The position numbers and the translations under genes are program-made. A stretch of 64,000 bases of DNA from Nodosilinea sp. LEGE 06152 (GTDB lineage Bacteria; Cyanobacteriota; Cyanobacteriia; Phormidesmidales; Phormidesmidaceae). This document shows positions 7,767 through 16,505 of this stretch, one piece after another. The notes under the pieces were generated by a model. The model did no database searches. It had not been told where the DNA came from and was given only the letters and a program-made list of their open reading frames with translations. The stretch lies in assembly GCF_015207525.1 (NCBI RefSeq), contig NZ_JADEWR010000004.1, forward strand, positions 79,235-143,234. Reading direction: 5' to 3'. The stretch's first letter is position 1. The number at the start of each line of letters is the position of its first letter.

Positions 7767-9875
7767 TTACTCCTCTACGTTGGCGTTGACCAGGGTAAGC
7801 AACGGGCCAATTTGCTCTTGGCCACTGACGGCCAAATCGCTGTGGCACAGCACCACCCGTTCGGTGACTCGACCGAGCAAATCGCGCAGAATCCGCTCCG
7901 GGCGATCGCGGTGCAGATCCTCTAGGTCTTCGGTGCGCCAGGGTCGCCCTGAGTAGGTGCTCAAAAAGATGGGATACCCAAACAGCAAATCCTCAGTGCC
8001 GCCCAGCCAGCGGGGCGAGCCGGCATCAATCCAGAAATGCCAGCGGTGGCGCAGGCGCTGCAGCCGGTACTGATACACGGTGGCGATCGTTATCACCCGC
8101 TGGCTGGGGTCGGCCGACTCAACCGGGTAGGGGTCGGCGGTGACGGTGCCCTGGCGCAGCAGCAAAATAAACCGCTCCAGGGCAGGTTTGAGCAGGTGGG
8201 CCGGGGTAGTACCCAAACTGGGTGGAATTTGGCGCAGCCGATCTTCGATCGCCCAGTACTGCTGGGCAGTTTCCATCAGCTCCCGCAGGGCGGAGAGCTG
8301 GTCGGGGGGTAAGTGACTACCGCCCCAGTAGAAGGTCTGAATAGCCCGATCGAGCACGCTGACCACCCCCAGCGTCAGGCGGCGCTGACGCTGCTGTCGC
8401 TGCTGCTCAATCCACTGGCGCAGGCGGGTGTAGGCTTCGGTAGCTTTGTAACCCAGCCGATCCCAGCGATCGAAGCGCTCGACGGGCAGCAGCTCGGGCT
8501 GCTCTAGGCTAGGTTCAAAGCAGTGGTCGACCAGCAGTTCGGCCCGTACCGGGTCAATTTGAACCGACTCAAACCAGGGGCCCGCCTCCGGTGCCTGGGG
8601 AATTTGGCTGAGCACCAGCAGCATTTCAGCTACGGTTTCGGCATCGGCCAGCCGCCCCAGCCCAGGGTACACAAAGCTTAGCAGCGTGAGTAAGGCCCGC
8701 ACCAGCGGCGAGTGAATGACCGGGCGCTGGTCGTTGAGCGAGGCCACGGGCAGCCCGCGACTGGTCAAAATTTCGGCCAGGGTGTAGCGGGCGATCGCAT
8801 CTAGCCCCGGCCCAATAATCGCTACCTCATGGGGAGCCGCCTGCCCGGTACTGACCACCTCGACCACCCGCTCCGCCGTCTGCCGCAGCAGCTCTCCCCG
8901 CGACACCGTTTGCAGGGTTTGAAAACAGGCCAGGGGTTCCGGCAGCGTCATCGGGTCCATCACCCACTGCACCACCTGGTCGCCCCAGCGATAGCCCAAA
9001 GAGTCGGCGGCGGGGTCGGGCCGCTCGATCAGCTGACACTGCGGCTTGAGCTGCTGCTCTAGGGTATCGGGGTTGGCCCCCATACCCAGCCGTCCTTTGC
9101 CGTAGTGATTCCAGGTAATCGCCACCGGGCGGGCCTGGTCGATAAATACCTGTAGCCACTGGGCGGCGATTCCGGGGTACTCGTCTAAGTCATCGACAAA
9201 GACACCGCCGTAGCGGGCCAGCAGCTTCTCCTGGTAGAGCGGGTGGGGCAACAGATGTCGCCAGTACAGTTCAGTCATCACGCCGTAGGTGAGCAGGCTG
9301 CGTGCCAGGCACCAGTCGCGCCAGTTGACGACGGCCTCGCCGATCGCCCGCCATACGGTCTCCGGGGCATAGCCGGAGGGAACGCCCTCCGGCAGCAACA
9401 CCAGCAAATCTTCGGCGCGAATGCCTGCCGCCGCCGCCATCTGCAAAAAGTCGAGCGATCGCCGCACCGTTTGGGCCTCGCGCCAGCCCTCGACGGTCAT
9501 GGTGCCATCGAGCAATTTCTCCTGCCACAGCCCGGTGGTCAGCTCCTGCTCGTTTTCGGGGCGCAGCCGCAGCGGAAACTGCGGCAGCAGCCCCAGACTG
9601 TTGACCAGCAGCGGCCAAAACAGCGTTACCTCGTCTTGAATAAATCCGTTGGGGGTTGTGGTGACCACGGCGACCTCGGGAGCCACATCGGCCAGCCGGG
9701 CCGCCAGCCGCAGGCGATTGTCGCCATTGGCCGCAAATATCAAAAAGCTCTGCCCCAGCTCCAGGGGCGGCCTCAGGTCGCTGCCAGCTACGGATGCCGC
9801 AGCAACTTGGTTGAGCAGCCAGGCGGTCTTGCCGCTGCCTGTTGCACCCTCAAGCCACTGGGGCCAGTCTGCCAT
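7767..9875 (-). CDS. SF1 (UvrD/AddB-like) helicase-family ATPase, cyanobacterial type
   Basis: 702-aa protein starting with a Walker A loop at the very N-terminus (LEGATGSGKTAWLL, about residues 8-21). A Walker B-like VFVDDLDEYPG is near residue 230. Later segments resemble SF1 helicase motifs IV-VI: VAIIGPGLDAIARYTLAEIL and RVITIATVYQYRLQRLR. No PD-(D/E)XK nuclease domain or iron-sulfur cysteines were seen, unlike full AddB. Cyanobacterial homologues are often annotated as recombinase or helicase-like proteins. The role is inferred to be DNA repair or recombination and the polarity is unknown. It is a single gene, running toward the repeat array. Confidence 0.7.
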   Translation of the reverse strand: MADWPQWLEGATGSGKTAWLLNQVAAASVAGSDLRPPLELGQSFLIFAANGDNRLRLAARLADVAPEVAVVTTTPNGFIQDEVTLFWPLLVNSLGLLPQFPLRLRPENEQELTTGLWQEKLLDGTMTVEGWREAQTVRRSLDFLQMAAAAGIRAEDLLVLLPEGVPSGYAPETVWRAIGEAVVNWRDWCLARSLLTYGVMTELYWRHLLPHPLYQEKLLARYGGVFVDDLDEYPGIAAQWLQVFIDQARPVAITWNHYGKGRLGMGANPDTLEQQLKPQCQLIERPDPAADSLGYRWGDQVVQWVMDPMTLPEPLACFQTLQTVSRGELLRQTAERVVEVVSTGQAAPHEVAIIGPGLDAIARYTLAEILTSRGLPVASLNDQRPVIHSPLVRALLTLLSFVYPGLGRLADAETVAEMLLVLSQIPQAPEAGPWFESVQIDPVRAELLVDHCFEPSLEQPELLPVERFDRWDRLGYKATEAYTRLRQWIEQQRQQRQRRLTLGVVSVLDRAIQTFYWGGSHLPPDQLSALRELMETAQQYWAIEDRLRQIPPSLGTTPAHLLKPALERFILLLRQGTVTADPYPVESADPSQRVITIATVYQYRLQRLRHRWHFWIDAGSPRWLGGTEDLLFGYPIFLSTYSGRPWRTEDLEDLHRDRPERILRDLLGRVTERVVLCHSDLAVSGQEQIGPLLTLVNANVEE

Positions 9876-9950
9876 ACCACCTACAAAGACTTTACTCTGC
9901 CTACTTTACCCCGGGTCAACCGGGGTCGGTTTAGATAAAGCACAGCAAAA

Positions 9951-9982
9951 TGACCTGAATCAGCTTAAACCGGTTCAGGTCA
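9951..9982 (-). terminator. Hairpin downstream of psb34
   Basis: Inverted repeat TGACCTGAA (9951-9959) and TTCAGGTCA (9974-9982). Read on the minus strand it is followed by TTTTG, so it can end psb34 transcripts. It lies about 45 bp past the psb34 stop. Confidence 0.65.
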
Positions 9983-10024
9983 CCCGCTTTAACCCTGGAC
10001 AACGCCCAGTTTTTTTAAGCCCAA

Positions 10025-10195
10025 TTAGGACACCGACACCGCTACTACCATCAGCCCAGCTACCAGCGCCAGCCCTAGACCACCCAAAATAACGTAGTTA
10101 CGCTTTTGAGACGCGGTTGGTGGCTCGGCCTCGTACATCTTTGGCTCGTTGGCAAAGTTGTTGAGGCGACCGCCCTCTTCGGTGGTGTAAGGCAT
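10025..10195 (-). CDS. psb34: Photosystem II assembly protein Psb34
   Basis: 56-aa single-span thylakoid protein of the Ssl1498 family. Known members bind CP47-containing assembly intermediates of photosystem II and influence high-light-inducible protein attachment. The N-terminal cytoplasmic arm PYTTEEGGRLNNFANEPKMY is the diagnostic conserved segment. It is followed by a basic KRNY and one transmembrane helix (VILGGLGLALVAGLMVVAVSV). The start ATG at 10193-10195 is preceded by AAGAAGGA at a suitable distance. It is a single gene with its own hairpin terminator, lying between two larger minus-strand genes. Confidence 0.92.
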   Translation of the reverse strand: MPYTTEEGGRLNNFANEPKMYEAEPPTASQKRNYVILGGLGLALVAGLMVVAVSVS

Positions 10196-10334
10196 TGCTA
10201 AAAGTCCTTCTTAAAAATTGACTAACCTTAAAAGAAGGTTACCTGATGAGGGCGCTAACTGGGTACCCCTAGCGATCTCCAATCGATCTAAGGGGATAGA
10301 TCTAGGGAGCTAAACCGAGCGAGATAGGCGGGGT

Positions 10335-11114
10335 TTAGGCCACGGCTGGCTGACGAGGAGCCAGATTGAGGGCGATCGGTTGCCCTACTTCTGGACTCAG
10401 CACCTGGGCAGTTAGGCCTTTTTGGGCGATCGCATCCTGTAGCGACTGGGGGTTGCCAATTGCTTTGAGCCAGTTGACCAGTACGCCGCTGTAGGTCACG
10501 GCACCGGCATCGGCGGTGGGCAGCACCACCTGAGGCTGCAGCCACTCCACCAGTTCCAGCGCCCCCTTTTGTCCCCGAATAATGGGGCCAACCAGCGGCA
10601 GCGCCAGATCGACCACGGGGGTAATTAGAACGTCGATGGGGCCTTCCTGCCTGAGTTCGGCCTGATGAAAGCCGTGGGGCTCATAGAATACCGAGGTGCC
10701 GGTGCTCCGATCGCGCAAAATATAGCCGTTTTCGACCAGCAGAGGTCCCATGGGGGTACCGGGTACGGCCTTGATCGTTACCTCGGCCAGGGTAAACGTT
10801 TCACCGTGGTTTAGGGCTGTAACCTGGCTGTAGCCCAGCTTTTCAGCCACCTTGGCCGCGCTGGGAGAGCCAACCACTGGAATAGAGCGATCGAGCGCCG
10901 CTAGGGTAGGCGGATGGGCGTGATCTTCGATCCCCTGGCTGAGCAGAATTAAATCGATGGTTTCGGGTAGAGGGCGAGTCTGGGGGTGCTCGCCTTTAAA
11001 CAGCCAACTCTGCTGCCCAAACACCAGTTCACCGACTAACCAAGGGTCCACTAAAATTCGCTGCCCTCCCAGGGTTAGCAGCCAAGAATTGCTGTCGAGC
11101 CAGATCACATCCAT
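10335..11114 (-). CDS. MBL-fold metallo-hydrolase-like protein
   Basis: 259-aa protein of the metallo-beta-lactamase fold, UlaG/L-ascorbate-6-phosphate lactonase-like type. The opening strand pattern DVIWLDSNSWLLTLGGQRILVDPWL is typical of the family (key part ILVDPWL). The metal motif region is LLSQGIEDHAHPPTL (about 57-71), where the usual first His of HxHxDH is Gln-Gly-Ile and only Asp-His remain. Later ligands are also unclear, so catalysis by the usual dizinc centre is uncertain. Similar degenerate members are widespread in cyanobacteria. It is a single gene, divergent from the M23 peptidase gene. Confidence 0.75.
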   Translation of the reverse strand: MDVIWLDSNSWLLTLGGQRILVDPWLVGELVFGQQSWLFKGEHPQTRPLPETIDLILLSQGIEDHAHPPTLAALDRSIPVVGSPSAAKVAEKLGYSQVTALNHGETFTLAEVTIKAVPGTPMGPLLVENGYILRDRSTGTSVFYEPHGFHQAELRQEGPIDVLITPVVDLALPLVGPIIRGQKGALELVEWLQPQVVLPTADAGAVTYSGVLVNWLKAIGNPQSLQDAIAQKGLTAQVLSPEVGQPIALNLAPRQPAVA

Positions 11115-11352
11115 GGGCAGGGTCTCTGTTAAAGCGGCTTTTGATATTGTAACGGATTCTTTACACAGGCAGAATTGACCAACTCTCTGGGCCTATTGCC
11201 GCGCTGCCCATGACCAAGATTGCACTGCGGTTCGGCCTTCGCTCTGTGGTACAAACAACCGCGAAATTGTGCAAACGCGCTGATCCCCGTATAATCCGTT
11301 TTGGTCTGAGGGTTAGCGTTGACTGCCGTTTCTCCATCAACAAATTCTGCAT

Positions 11353-12228
11353 ATGGCCCGTTTTTCCATCAAGCCTTATACCGTGCTAATTACGGCAACC
11401 GGCAGGGCTCCGATTGTGCTAAAACTGCGCCCGGTGCCGCTACTGGTGGGTTTGGGAGTGCTGATGGGGCTGCCGATCGCCTGGATTGGCCTCCTGCTCT
11501 ACCAAAATGTGCAGCTGGCTCAGCGCAACCAAAATCTTTCAGAAACCGCCAGTGAAGTGCTCACCGAGCTAAACGCGATTGGCCACGAAATTGAGGTACT
11601 CAAAACCCGAGCCGGGCTGCCCGATCGCGAAGCTGAAAACACTCGCCTCCCCAGCGACGAGAAAATTCCTCCCCGGGGGGGCGTCGCTGAGGTAGCTCTG
11701 GCCGAAACCATGTTCGACGAAGCGCGTCGGCAGCTGCCGGGGATAGAGCAAATGCTGGCGATCGCAGTTAAGCCTGCCCTGGAGCAAACCCTGGAGTCTG
11801 AGGCAGAGCAGGCCGCCGCCTTCCCCAGCGGCAAACCCATCGCGGGCAAGGCCGATGTCTCATCTGAGTTTGGCCTGCGCCCCAACCCCTTTGGCGCTCG
11901 CCGCTACGAAATGCACGAGGGGCTCGATTTTTCTGGCCCGGTGGGCAAACCCATTTTGGCCACCGCCGAGGGGGTTATAGTCAGAGCCGACTACAACGGC
12001 GGCTACGGCAACCACGTCAAAATTGACCACGGCTACAACTACGAAACTCTGTACGCCCACATGTCAAAGATCGAGGTCAAAATTGGCGATCGCGTCCAGC
12101 GAGGCGACGTGCTGGGCTACCTGGGCAGCACCGGGCGCTCCTCAGGCCCGCACCTGCACTACAGCATTTACCGCAACGGTCGGGCGGTGAATCCCCGCTA
12201 TTATTTGAAGCTTGAGGAAACTCAATAA
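11353..12228 (+). CDS. M23 family metallopeptidase (LytM domain), membrane-anchored
   Basis: 291-aa envelope peptidase. A basic N-terminus is followed by one membrane helix (about 28-50), a coiled or low-complexity stretch (about 55-165), and a C-terminal LytM/M23 domain. The zinc ligands are present: His188 and Asp192 in HEGLDFS, and His267/His269 in HLH, with His236 in YAHMS. The enzyme is therefore expected to be active in cutting peptidoglycan cross-peptides, unlike degenerate EnvC/NlpD activators. The start ATG 11353 gives a normal basic leader. aroC follows 117 bp downstream on the same strand. Confidence 0.88.
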   Translation: MARFSIKPYTVLITATGRAPIVLKLRPVPLLVGLGVLMGLPIAWIGLLLYQNVQLAQRNQNLSETASEVLTELNAIGHEIEVLKTRAGLPDREAENTRLPSDEKIPPRGGVAEVALAETMFDEARRQLPGIEQMLAIAVKPALEQTLESEAEQAAAFPSGKPIAGKADVSSEFGLRPNPFGARRYEMHEGLDFSGPVGKPILATAEGVIVRADYNGGYGNHVKIDHGYNYETLYAHMSKIEVKIGDRVQRGDVLGYLGSTGRSSGPHLHYSIYRNGRAVNPRYYLKLEETQ

Positions 12229-12345
12229 ACCAGATTCAGGTCCAGAAGTGGGGTTTTGTCGGTGGGCAAGCTCCAGCACCTGAGCTGGACCTGGCATAGT
12301 AGGATCGGTAGAACAACCTGCACCAGCGCTGGCATTACCGAATCT

Positions 12346-13434
12346 ATGGGCAACACCTTTGGGCATTTATTTCGCATTACCACCTTTGGCGAATCCCACG
12401 GCGGTGGGGTAGGGGTGGTGATAGACGGCTGCCCGCCGCGCCTGGCCATCTCCGCCGAAGAGATTCAGGCCGAGCTAGACCGCCGCCGCCCCGGCCAGAG
12501 CAAAATTACCACCCCGCGCAAAGAGAGCGATCGCTGCGAAATTCTCTCCGGGGTGTTTGAGGGCCAAACCCTAGGCACGCCCATCTCCATTCTGGTGCGC
12601 AACGAGAACACTCGCCCGCAAGACTACAGCGAGATGGTGACCACCTATCGGCCCTCCCACGCCGATGCCACCTACGACGCCAAGTACGGCCTGCGCAACT
12701 ACCAGGGCGGCGGGCGATCGTCGGCGCGAGAAACCATTGGTCGGGTGGCGGCGGGCGCGATCGCCAAAAAGATTCTCCAGCAGGTCACAGGCACCGAGAT
12801 CATCGGCTACGTCAAGCGCATTCAGGACCTAGAAGGCACCGTCGACCCAGCCACCGTCACTCTGGAGCAGGTCGAGAGCAATATTGTGCGCTGCCCCGAC
12901 CCAGTCGCCGCCGAGCGCATGATCGACCGTATCGAAGCCATCCGCGACCAGGGCGACTCCATCGGCGGCGTGGTGGAATGTGTGGCCCGTGGCGTTCGCG
13001 TTGGCCTGGGCTCTCCCGTATTCGACAAGCTGGAGGCCGACCTGGCCAAGGGCGTCATGTCGCTACCTGCCAGCAAGGGCTTCGAGATTGGCTCCGGCTT
13101 TGCGGGCACCCTGCTCACCGGCAGCCAGCACAACGACGAATTTTACACCGACGAAACCGGCACCCTGCGCACTCGCACCAACCGCTCTGGCGGCACCCAG
13201 GGCGGCATCTCCAACGGTGAAAATATTATTATTCGCGTCGCCTTTAAGCCCACCGCTACCATTCGCAAAGCCCAGAACACCGTCACTAATACGGGCGAAG
13301 CCACGGTGCTAGAGGCCCGAGGCCGCCACGACCCCTGCGTGCTGCCCCGCGCCGTGCCCATGGTCGAAGCGATGGTGGCCCTGGTACTGTGCGACCACCT
13401 GCTGCGCCACCACGGCCAGTGCGAGCTGTTTTAG
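12346..13434 (+). CDS. aroC: Chorismate synthase
   Basis: 362-aa chorismate synthase. It converts 5-enolpyruvylshikimate-3-phosphate to chorismate, using reduced FMN, at the end of the shikimate pathway. The start ATG 12346 gives [20 protein letters not shown], the family's N-terminal signature. An upstream GTG-initiated extension from 12256 adds 30 unrelated residues and is rejected. Further signatures are [15 protein letters not shown] and the C-terminal [19 protein letters not shown]. The length is normal. A cupin gene starts 10 bp after the stop, so the two are probably co-transcribed. Confidence 0.97.
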   Translation: MGNTFGHLFRITTFGESHGGGVGVVIDGCPPRLAISAEEIQAELDRRRPGQSKITTPRKESDRCEILSGVFEGQTLGTPISILVRNENTRPQDYSEMVTTYRPSHADATYDAKYGLRNYQGGGRSSARETIGRVAAGAIAKKILQQVTGTEIIGYVKRIQDLEGTVDPATVTLEQVESNIVRCPDPVAAERMIDRIEAIRDQGDSIGGVVECVARGVRVGLGSPVFDKLEADLAKGVMSLPASKGFEIGSGFAGTLLTGSQHNDEFYTDETGTLRTRTNRSGGTQGGISNGENIIIRVAFKPTATIRKAQNTVTNTGEATVLEARGRHDPCVLPRAVPMVEAMVALVLCDHLLRHHGQCELF

Positions 13435-13444
13435 CGATACCGAC

Positions 13445-13792
13445 ATGAAAATTACTGGTTTAGAGCAGGTGCCCGAAGAAGCCGTGTCCCACAACCCGGC
13501 GATTAAAAAGCGGGTGCTGCTGCGATCGCACGATCTGCCCCACCTGACCAACTTCTCCCAGGCCTGCTTTGCTCCTGGGCAGATCGCCAACGGCCACAGC
13601 CATGCCGATATGGCCGAGGTCTTTTTCGTGGAATCGGGCCACGGCACCATCACCGTTGATGGCCAGCCCTACCCCCTCACCCCCGGCACCTGCATTGCAG
13701 TAGAACCCGACGAACACCACGAAGTCGCCAATACCGGCAGCGAAGCTCTCGTCCTCACCTACTTCGGTCTCCGAGTTGAACCACAAGCCTAG
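13445..13792 (+). CDS. Cupin domain-containing protein
   Basis: 115-aa single-domain cupin. Motif 1 is GHSHADMAEVFFVESGHGTI, with His51, His53 and Glu58 as likely metal ligands. Motif 2 is PGTCIAVEPDEHHEV, with His92 as the fourth ligand. Such small cupins bind a divalent metal and may be isomerases, dioxygenases or sensors; the reaction is unknown. It begins 10 bp after aroC on the same strand, suggesting co-transcription without proving a metabolic link. The spacer to the next, convergent gene is low-complexity and C-rich. Confidence 0.87.
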   Translation: MKITGLEQVPEEAVSHNPAIKKRVLLRSHDLPHLTNFSQACFAPGQIANGHSHADMAEVFFVESGHGTITVDGQPYPLTPGTCIAVEPDEHHEVANTGSEALVLTYFGLRVEPQA

Positions 13793-13938
13793 TTTTAGAC
13801 TCTTGCTTGTGAATCGGCACTCCAGCTCAAATCCCGAATAAATACTCCCATGCATGCTACGCCCCTACGGGGTTCCTGGTTATGAATAGAAGTTCCCTCA
13901 CCGTCCTCATCCCTCACCTTCCTTATCCCCTCACCCAC

Positions 13939-14940
13939 CTACCCGGTCACCACCCCCGCTGCAAACACTCGCCCAATCACTTCCTCTACAGGCGGGTCAC
14001 TGACGGTCAAATCCTGCACGTCAAGATCGCTTAACAGCTGGCTCACAGTTTGGGTCAGCGCTTCGCGGCGCACAATCAATCGGGCGGTGCAGCCCTCCAG
14101 CGACTCTAACTCTCCATAACAGCTCAGGGTGGCGGCATCGCAGTGGGCGGCCAGATCCACAGTGACTTCCCGGTAGGGGGCAAAGCGATCGAGCAGCCCC
14201 TCCAGGCTGCCGTCATAGATCAGCCGCCCCTGATAGATCAGCAGCACCCGCTGACACAGGGCGGTAATATCGGCCATGTAGTGGCTGGTCAGCAGAATGG
14301 TGGCCTGGTAGCGGCGGTTGTAGTCGCGCAAAAACTCACGCACCGCCACCTGGGCATTGACATCTAAGCCCAGGGTAGGCTCATCGAGAAAGAGCACCCG
14401 GGGGCGGTGCAGTAGAGCCGCCATCATTTCAGCCTTCATGCGTTCGCCCAGAGACAGCTTGCGCACCGGCTGATTGAGCTTGTCCTGAAGGGAGAGCATC
14501 TCGGTCAGCTCATCCACCCGATAGCGAAATTCCTTGTCGGAGAGGCCATAGATGGCGGCATTGATGCGTAGCGAGTCGAGGGCTGGTAAATCCCACAGCA
14601 GCTGCTGCTTTTGCCCCATCACCAGAGTAATATCCTGTAAAAATTCGGCCCGGCGCTGAAAGGGCACCTGATCGCCAACCCGCACTGTACCAGCGGAGGG
14701 GTGAATTAGCCCCGTCAGCATTTTGAGCGTAGTGGTCTTACCGGCTCCATTTGGCCCCAAAAACCCTACGATTTCCCCTGGCTCAATGTGAAACGAGATC
14801 GCTTGCACCGCTTCTACCATGCGGTACTGACGACGCAAAAAATGCCGCAGGGTGCCCCCAAGCCCCGATTCTTTAACCGCTACGGGGTAGCGCTTGCTAA
14901 GCTGATCGACATCGATGCTGGGCATATAGACGCTGGCCAT
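13939..14940 (-). CDS. ABC-2 type exporter ATP-binding protein
   Basis: ATPase subunit (~333 aa) of a DrrA/NatA-like exporter. Walker A is GPNGAGKTTT and Walker B is VLFLDEPTLGLD, with H-loop LTSHYM. The signature motif is the variant LSLGERMKAEM rather than LSGGQ, as is common in this subfamily with the AYRF-like N-terminal extension. A ~90-residue C-terminal extension resembles DUF4162. I chose ATG 14940; the frame extends to a TTG at 14985, and ATG 14925 is another possibility. No membrane subunit lies next to it: downstream is the convergent cupin gene, upstream an unrelated carotenoid protein. The permease must be elsewhere. Confidence 0.85.
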   Translation of the reverse strand: MASVYMPSIDVDQLSKRYPVAVKESGLGGTLRHFLRRQYRMVEAVQAISFHIEPGEIVGFLGPNGAGKTTTLKMLTGLIHPSAGTVRVGDQVPFQRRAEFLQDITLVMGQKQQLLWDLPALDSLRINAAIYGLSDKEFRYRVDELTEMLSLQDKLNQPVRKLSLGERMKAEMMAALLHRPRVLFLDEPTLGLDVNAQVAVREFLRDYNRRYQATILLTSHYMADITALCQRVLLIYQGRLIYDGSLEGLLDRFAPYREVTVDLAAHCDAATLSCYGELESLEGCTARLIVRREALTQTVSQLLSDLDVQDLTVSDPPVEEVIGRVFAAGVVTG

Positions 14941-15118
14941 GGAGACTGGGCGTAGGTTGACGGCAGAGCGGAAATAGTCCTGCAAAAGCCTATGAATTTC
15001 ACTTTACCGCCAACCCCTGCTTCCGACATGTCTTACTCAGCCCTCCACCAGCCCGCTGCCAAACCATTGTTGGACTGAGGTAGACAAACACCTACCCAAG
15101 CCACCACCCAATAGGGCT

Positions 15119-15144
15119 AGCCAGGGGATGGTTAGCCCCTGGCT
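15119..15144. terminator. Hairpin between carotenoid protein and ABC ATPase genes
   Basis: Perfect 9-bp inverted repeat AGCCAGGGG (15119-15127) and CCCCTGGCT (15136-15144) with an 8-nt loop. It is placed 34 bp past the stop of the minus-strand carotenoid-protein gene. There is no strong T-run on the minus side, so it may instead stabilise the transcript 3' end. Confidence 0.5.
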
Positions 15145-15177
15145 TTAAGCACCTGGTTTTAATCGTCTAACTCGGGC

Positions 15178-15621
15178 CTAGCTGACAACTCGGCGCAGGA
15201 AGTGAAGGTGCTCATTTAACCCCATGGTGTTGAGACGGGCCAGCAGCGCCTGAGTTTTAGCGGGGCCATCTTGGCAGGTAGCCAGAGGCAGACGATTGGC
15301 TGGCATCAGGTGAAACAGCCGATGCCAAAAGGCCAGCTTCATGTTGATATTGAGCGCGTGGTAGGCGACCGTGAAGCGAGTCTCGGCCCCAGAGAGAATA
15401 TCGCGCAAAATGGCCGCTTGGTCGTCGCGGTCGACCTGCTGAATTTGGCTGAGCAGCTGCTGTACGGCTTGGGAAAACAGCGCCACTGGGGCAATAGCCG
15501 CAAAGGCCTGACCCAGGGTATCGTAGGTGTGCCAGAGCACAGCAATTTTGCAGTCTACATCAACTGACTCAAACGCCTGAACGGTTTGCTCAAACTGAAG
15601 GCGGACATCAGTAGCGGTCAT
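15178..15621 (-). CDS. OCP N-terminal domain-like protein (helical carotenoid protein)
   Basis: 147-aa stand-alone homologue of the all-helical N-terminal domain of the orange carotenoid protein (Carot_N family), usually called helical carotenoid protein (HCP). In OCP this domain holds the ketocarotenoid and docks on the phycobilisome. Matching landmarks are KIAVLWHTYDTLG (Trp30 and Tyr33 correspond to OCP Trp41/Tyr44) and NMKLAFWHRLFHLM (Trp99 corresponds to OCP Trp110). There is no C-terminal NTF2-like regulatory domain and none is encoded nearby. It is a single gene with a long AT-richer upstream region containing an inverted repeat. HCP paralogues differ in function (quenching versus singlet-oxygen scavenging), and the clade is not assignable by eye. 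Confidence 0.82.
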   Translation of the reverse strand: MTATDVRLQFEQTVQAFESVDVDCKIAVLWHTYDTLGQAFAAIAPVALFSQAVQQLLSQIQQVDRDDQAAILRDILSGAETRFTVAYHALNINMKLAFWHRLFHLMPANRLPLATCQDGPAKTQALLARLNTMGLNEHLHFLRRVVS

Positions 15622-16063
15622 GGTAGGTTTCCTCTGGGGTTGCTATGGGGGTGGAGATGGAAATGTGACAGCACAGGCTCAGGTGCGCTGTCGAACTGGG
15701 TGCGATCGCGAGGGGTAAAACCTCCTGCGCTCATTTACTGGAGCTAAAACAATGTCTTTAAGGGATTGAAGTAAAAAAACAAACGGGAAGGGGGATCAAT
15801 TTCAATCGAGTTTATCGTCTGTTTATATTGATCCCTGTCCTCTTTGAATAAGGAGCGTTTCTTCCAAGTTTCTTTTGATTTAAAGCTTAGCTAGGGCGAA
15901 CCGTAGTGCGTATCCTCCCCAGGATGAGGAAATTTCGTTTATTTGGTGGATTGTTGGCCAGGCAGCCGTTGTCTTTTAAGATTTAGTTACATATAAGATT
16001 TAGTTACACAGCTAAACCGTCAGGCTGGCGGCGGCTTCTGTAGGGTCAATCTCGCTTAGGCCA
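15622..16063. promoter_or_regulatory. Divergent spacer between HCP and bactofilin genes
   Basis: 442-bp spacer without a gene. It holds an inverted repeat GGGATCAAT (15792-15800) and ATTGATCCC (15837-15845). It also holds a tandem direct repeat of TAAGATTTAGTTACA at 15978-15992 and 15995-16009, period 17 bp, about 80-130 bp before the bactofilin start. Both look like candidate regulator sites. No regulator can be named. Confidence 0.5.
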
Positions 16064-16090
16064 TTGCTGGGAGTGCTGTTCTCTAGAGTT

Positions 16091-16501
16091 ATGGGGCAAT
16101 TTCTAATGTTCAAACGCAAGTCGGCTCCGCTGTTGACCTATCTGAGTCAAAAAACCGAGTTTGAGGGGGTGCTCCACGCCGAGGGAATGCTGCGGGTAGA
16201 CGGCGTTATCCATGGCACCGTGGATATAAAAGGCGATCTTGAGATCTCCTCTACGGGATTGATCGAAGGGCCGGAGGTGAGGGCCCAGAATATTGTGGTG
16301 CAGGGGGTGCTGAAGGCGCGAGTGCACGCTGAAGGCAAGCTCACCCTCAGCCGCACGGCCCGCCTAGAGGGCGACGTAGTAGCTGGTGCCCTAGAGATAG
16401 AGCCGGGAGCCTACTATACGGGCTACATTGAGACCCGCGATGCCAAATCATTGCCCCCAGCCCGAGAGGTGCCTGAGCTCTACGGCACTACCGAGATCTA
16501 G
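16091..16501 (+). CDS. Bactofilin (polymer-forming cytoskeletal protein)
   Basis: Bactofilin of about 136 aa, a right-handed beta-helix protein that self-assembles into nucleotide-free filaments, often membrane-attached. The core shows the repeating hydrophobic pattern GVLHAEGMLRVDGVIHGTV then GDLEISSTGLIEGPEV and GVLKARVHAEGKLTLS. The short N-terminus includes a hydrophobic-basic patch (MFKRKSAP) that could bind membrane. Starts at 16064, 16091 and 16106 are all in frame; 16091 was chosen without strong ribosome-site evidence. A family B repeat element begins 5 bp after the stop. Confidence 0.87.
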   Translation: MGQFLMFKRKSAPLLTYLSQKTEFEGVLHAEGMLRVDGVIHGTVDIKGDLEISSTGLIEGPEVRAQNIVVQGVLKARVHAEGKLTLSRTARLEGDVVAGALEIEPGAYYTGYIETRDAKSLPPAREVPELYGTTEI

Positions 16502-16505
16502 AAAC

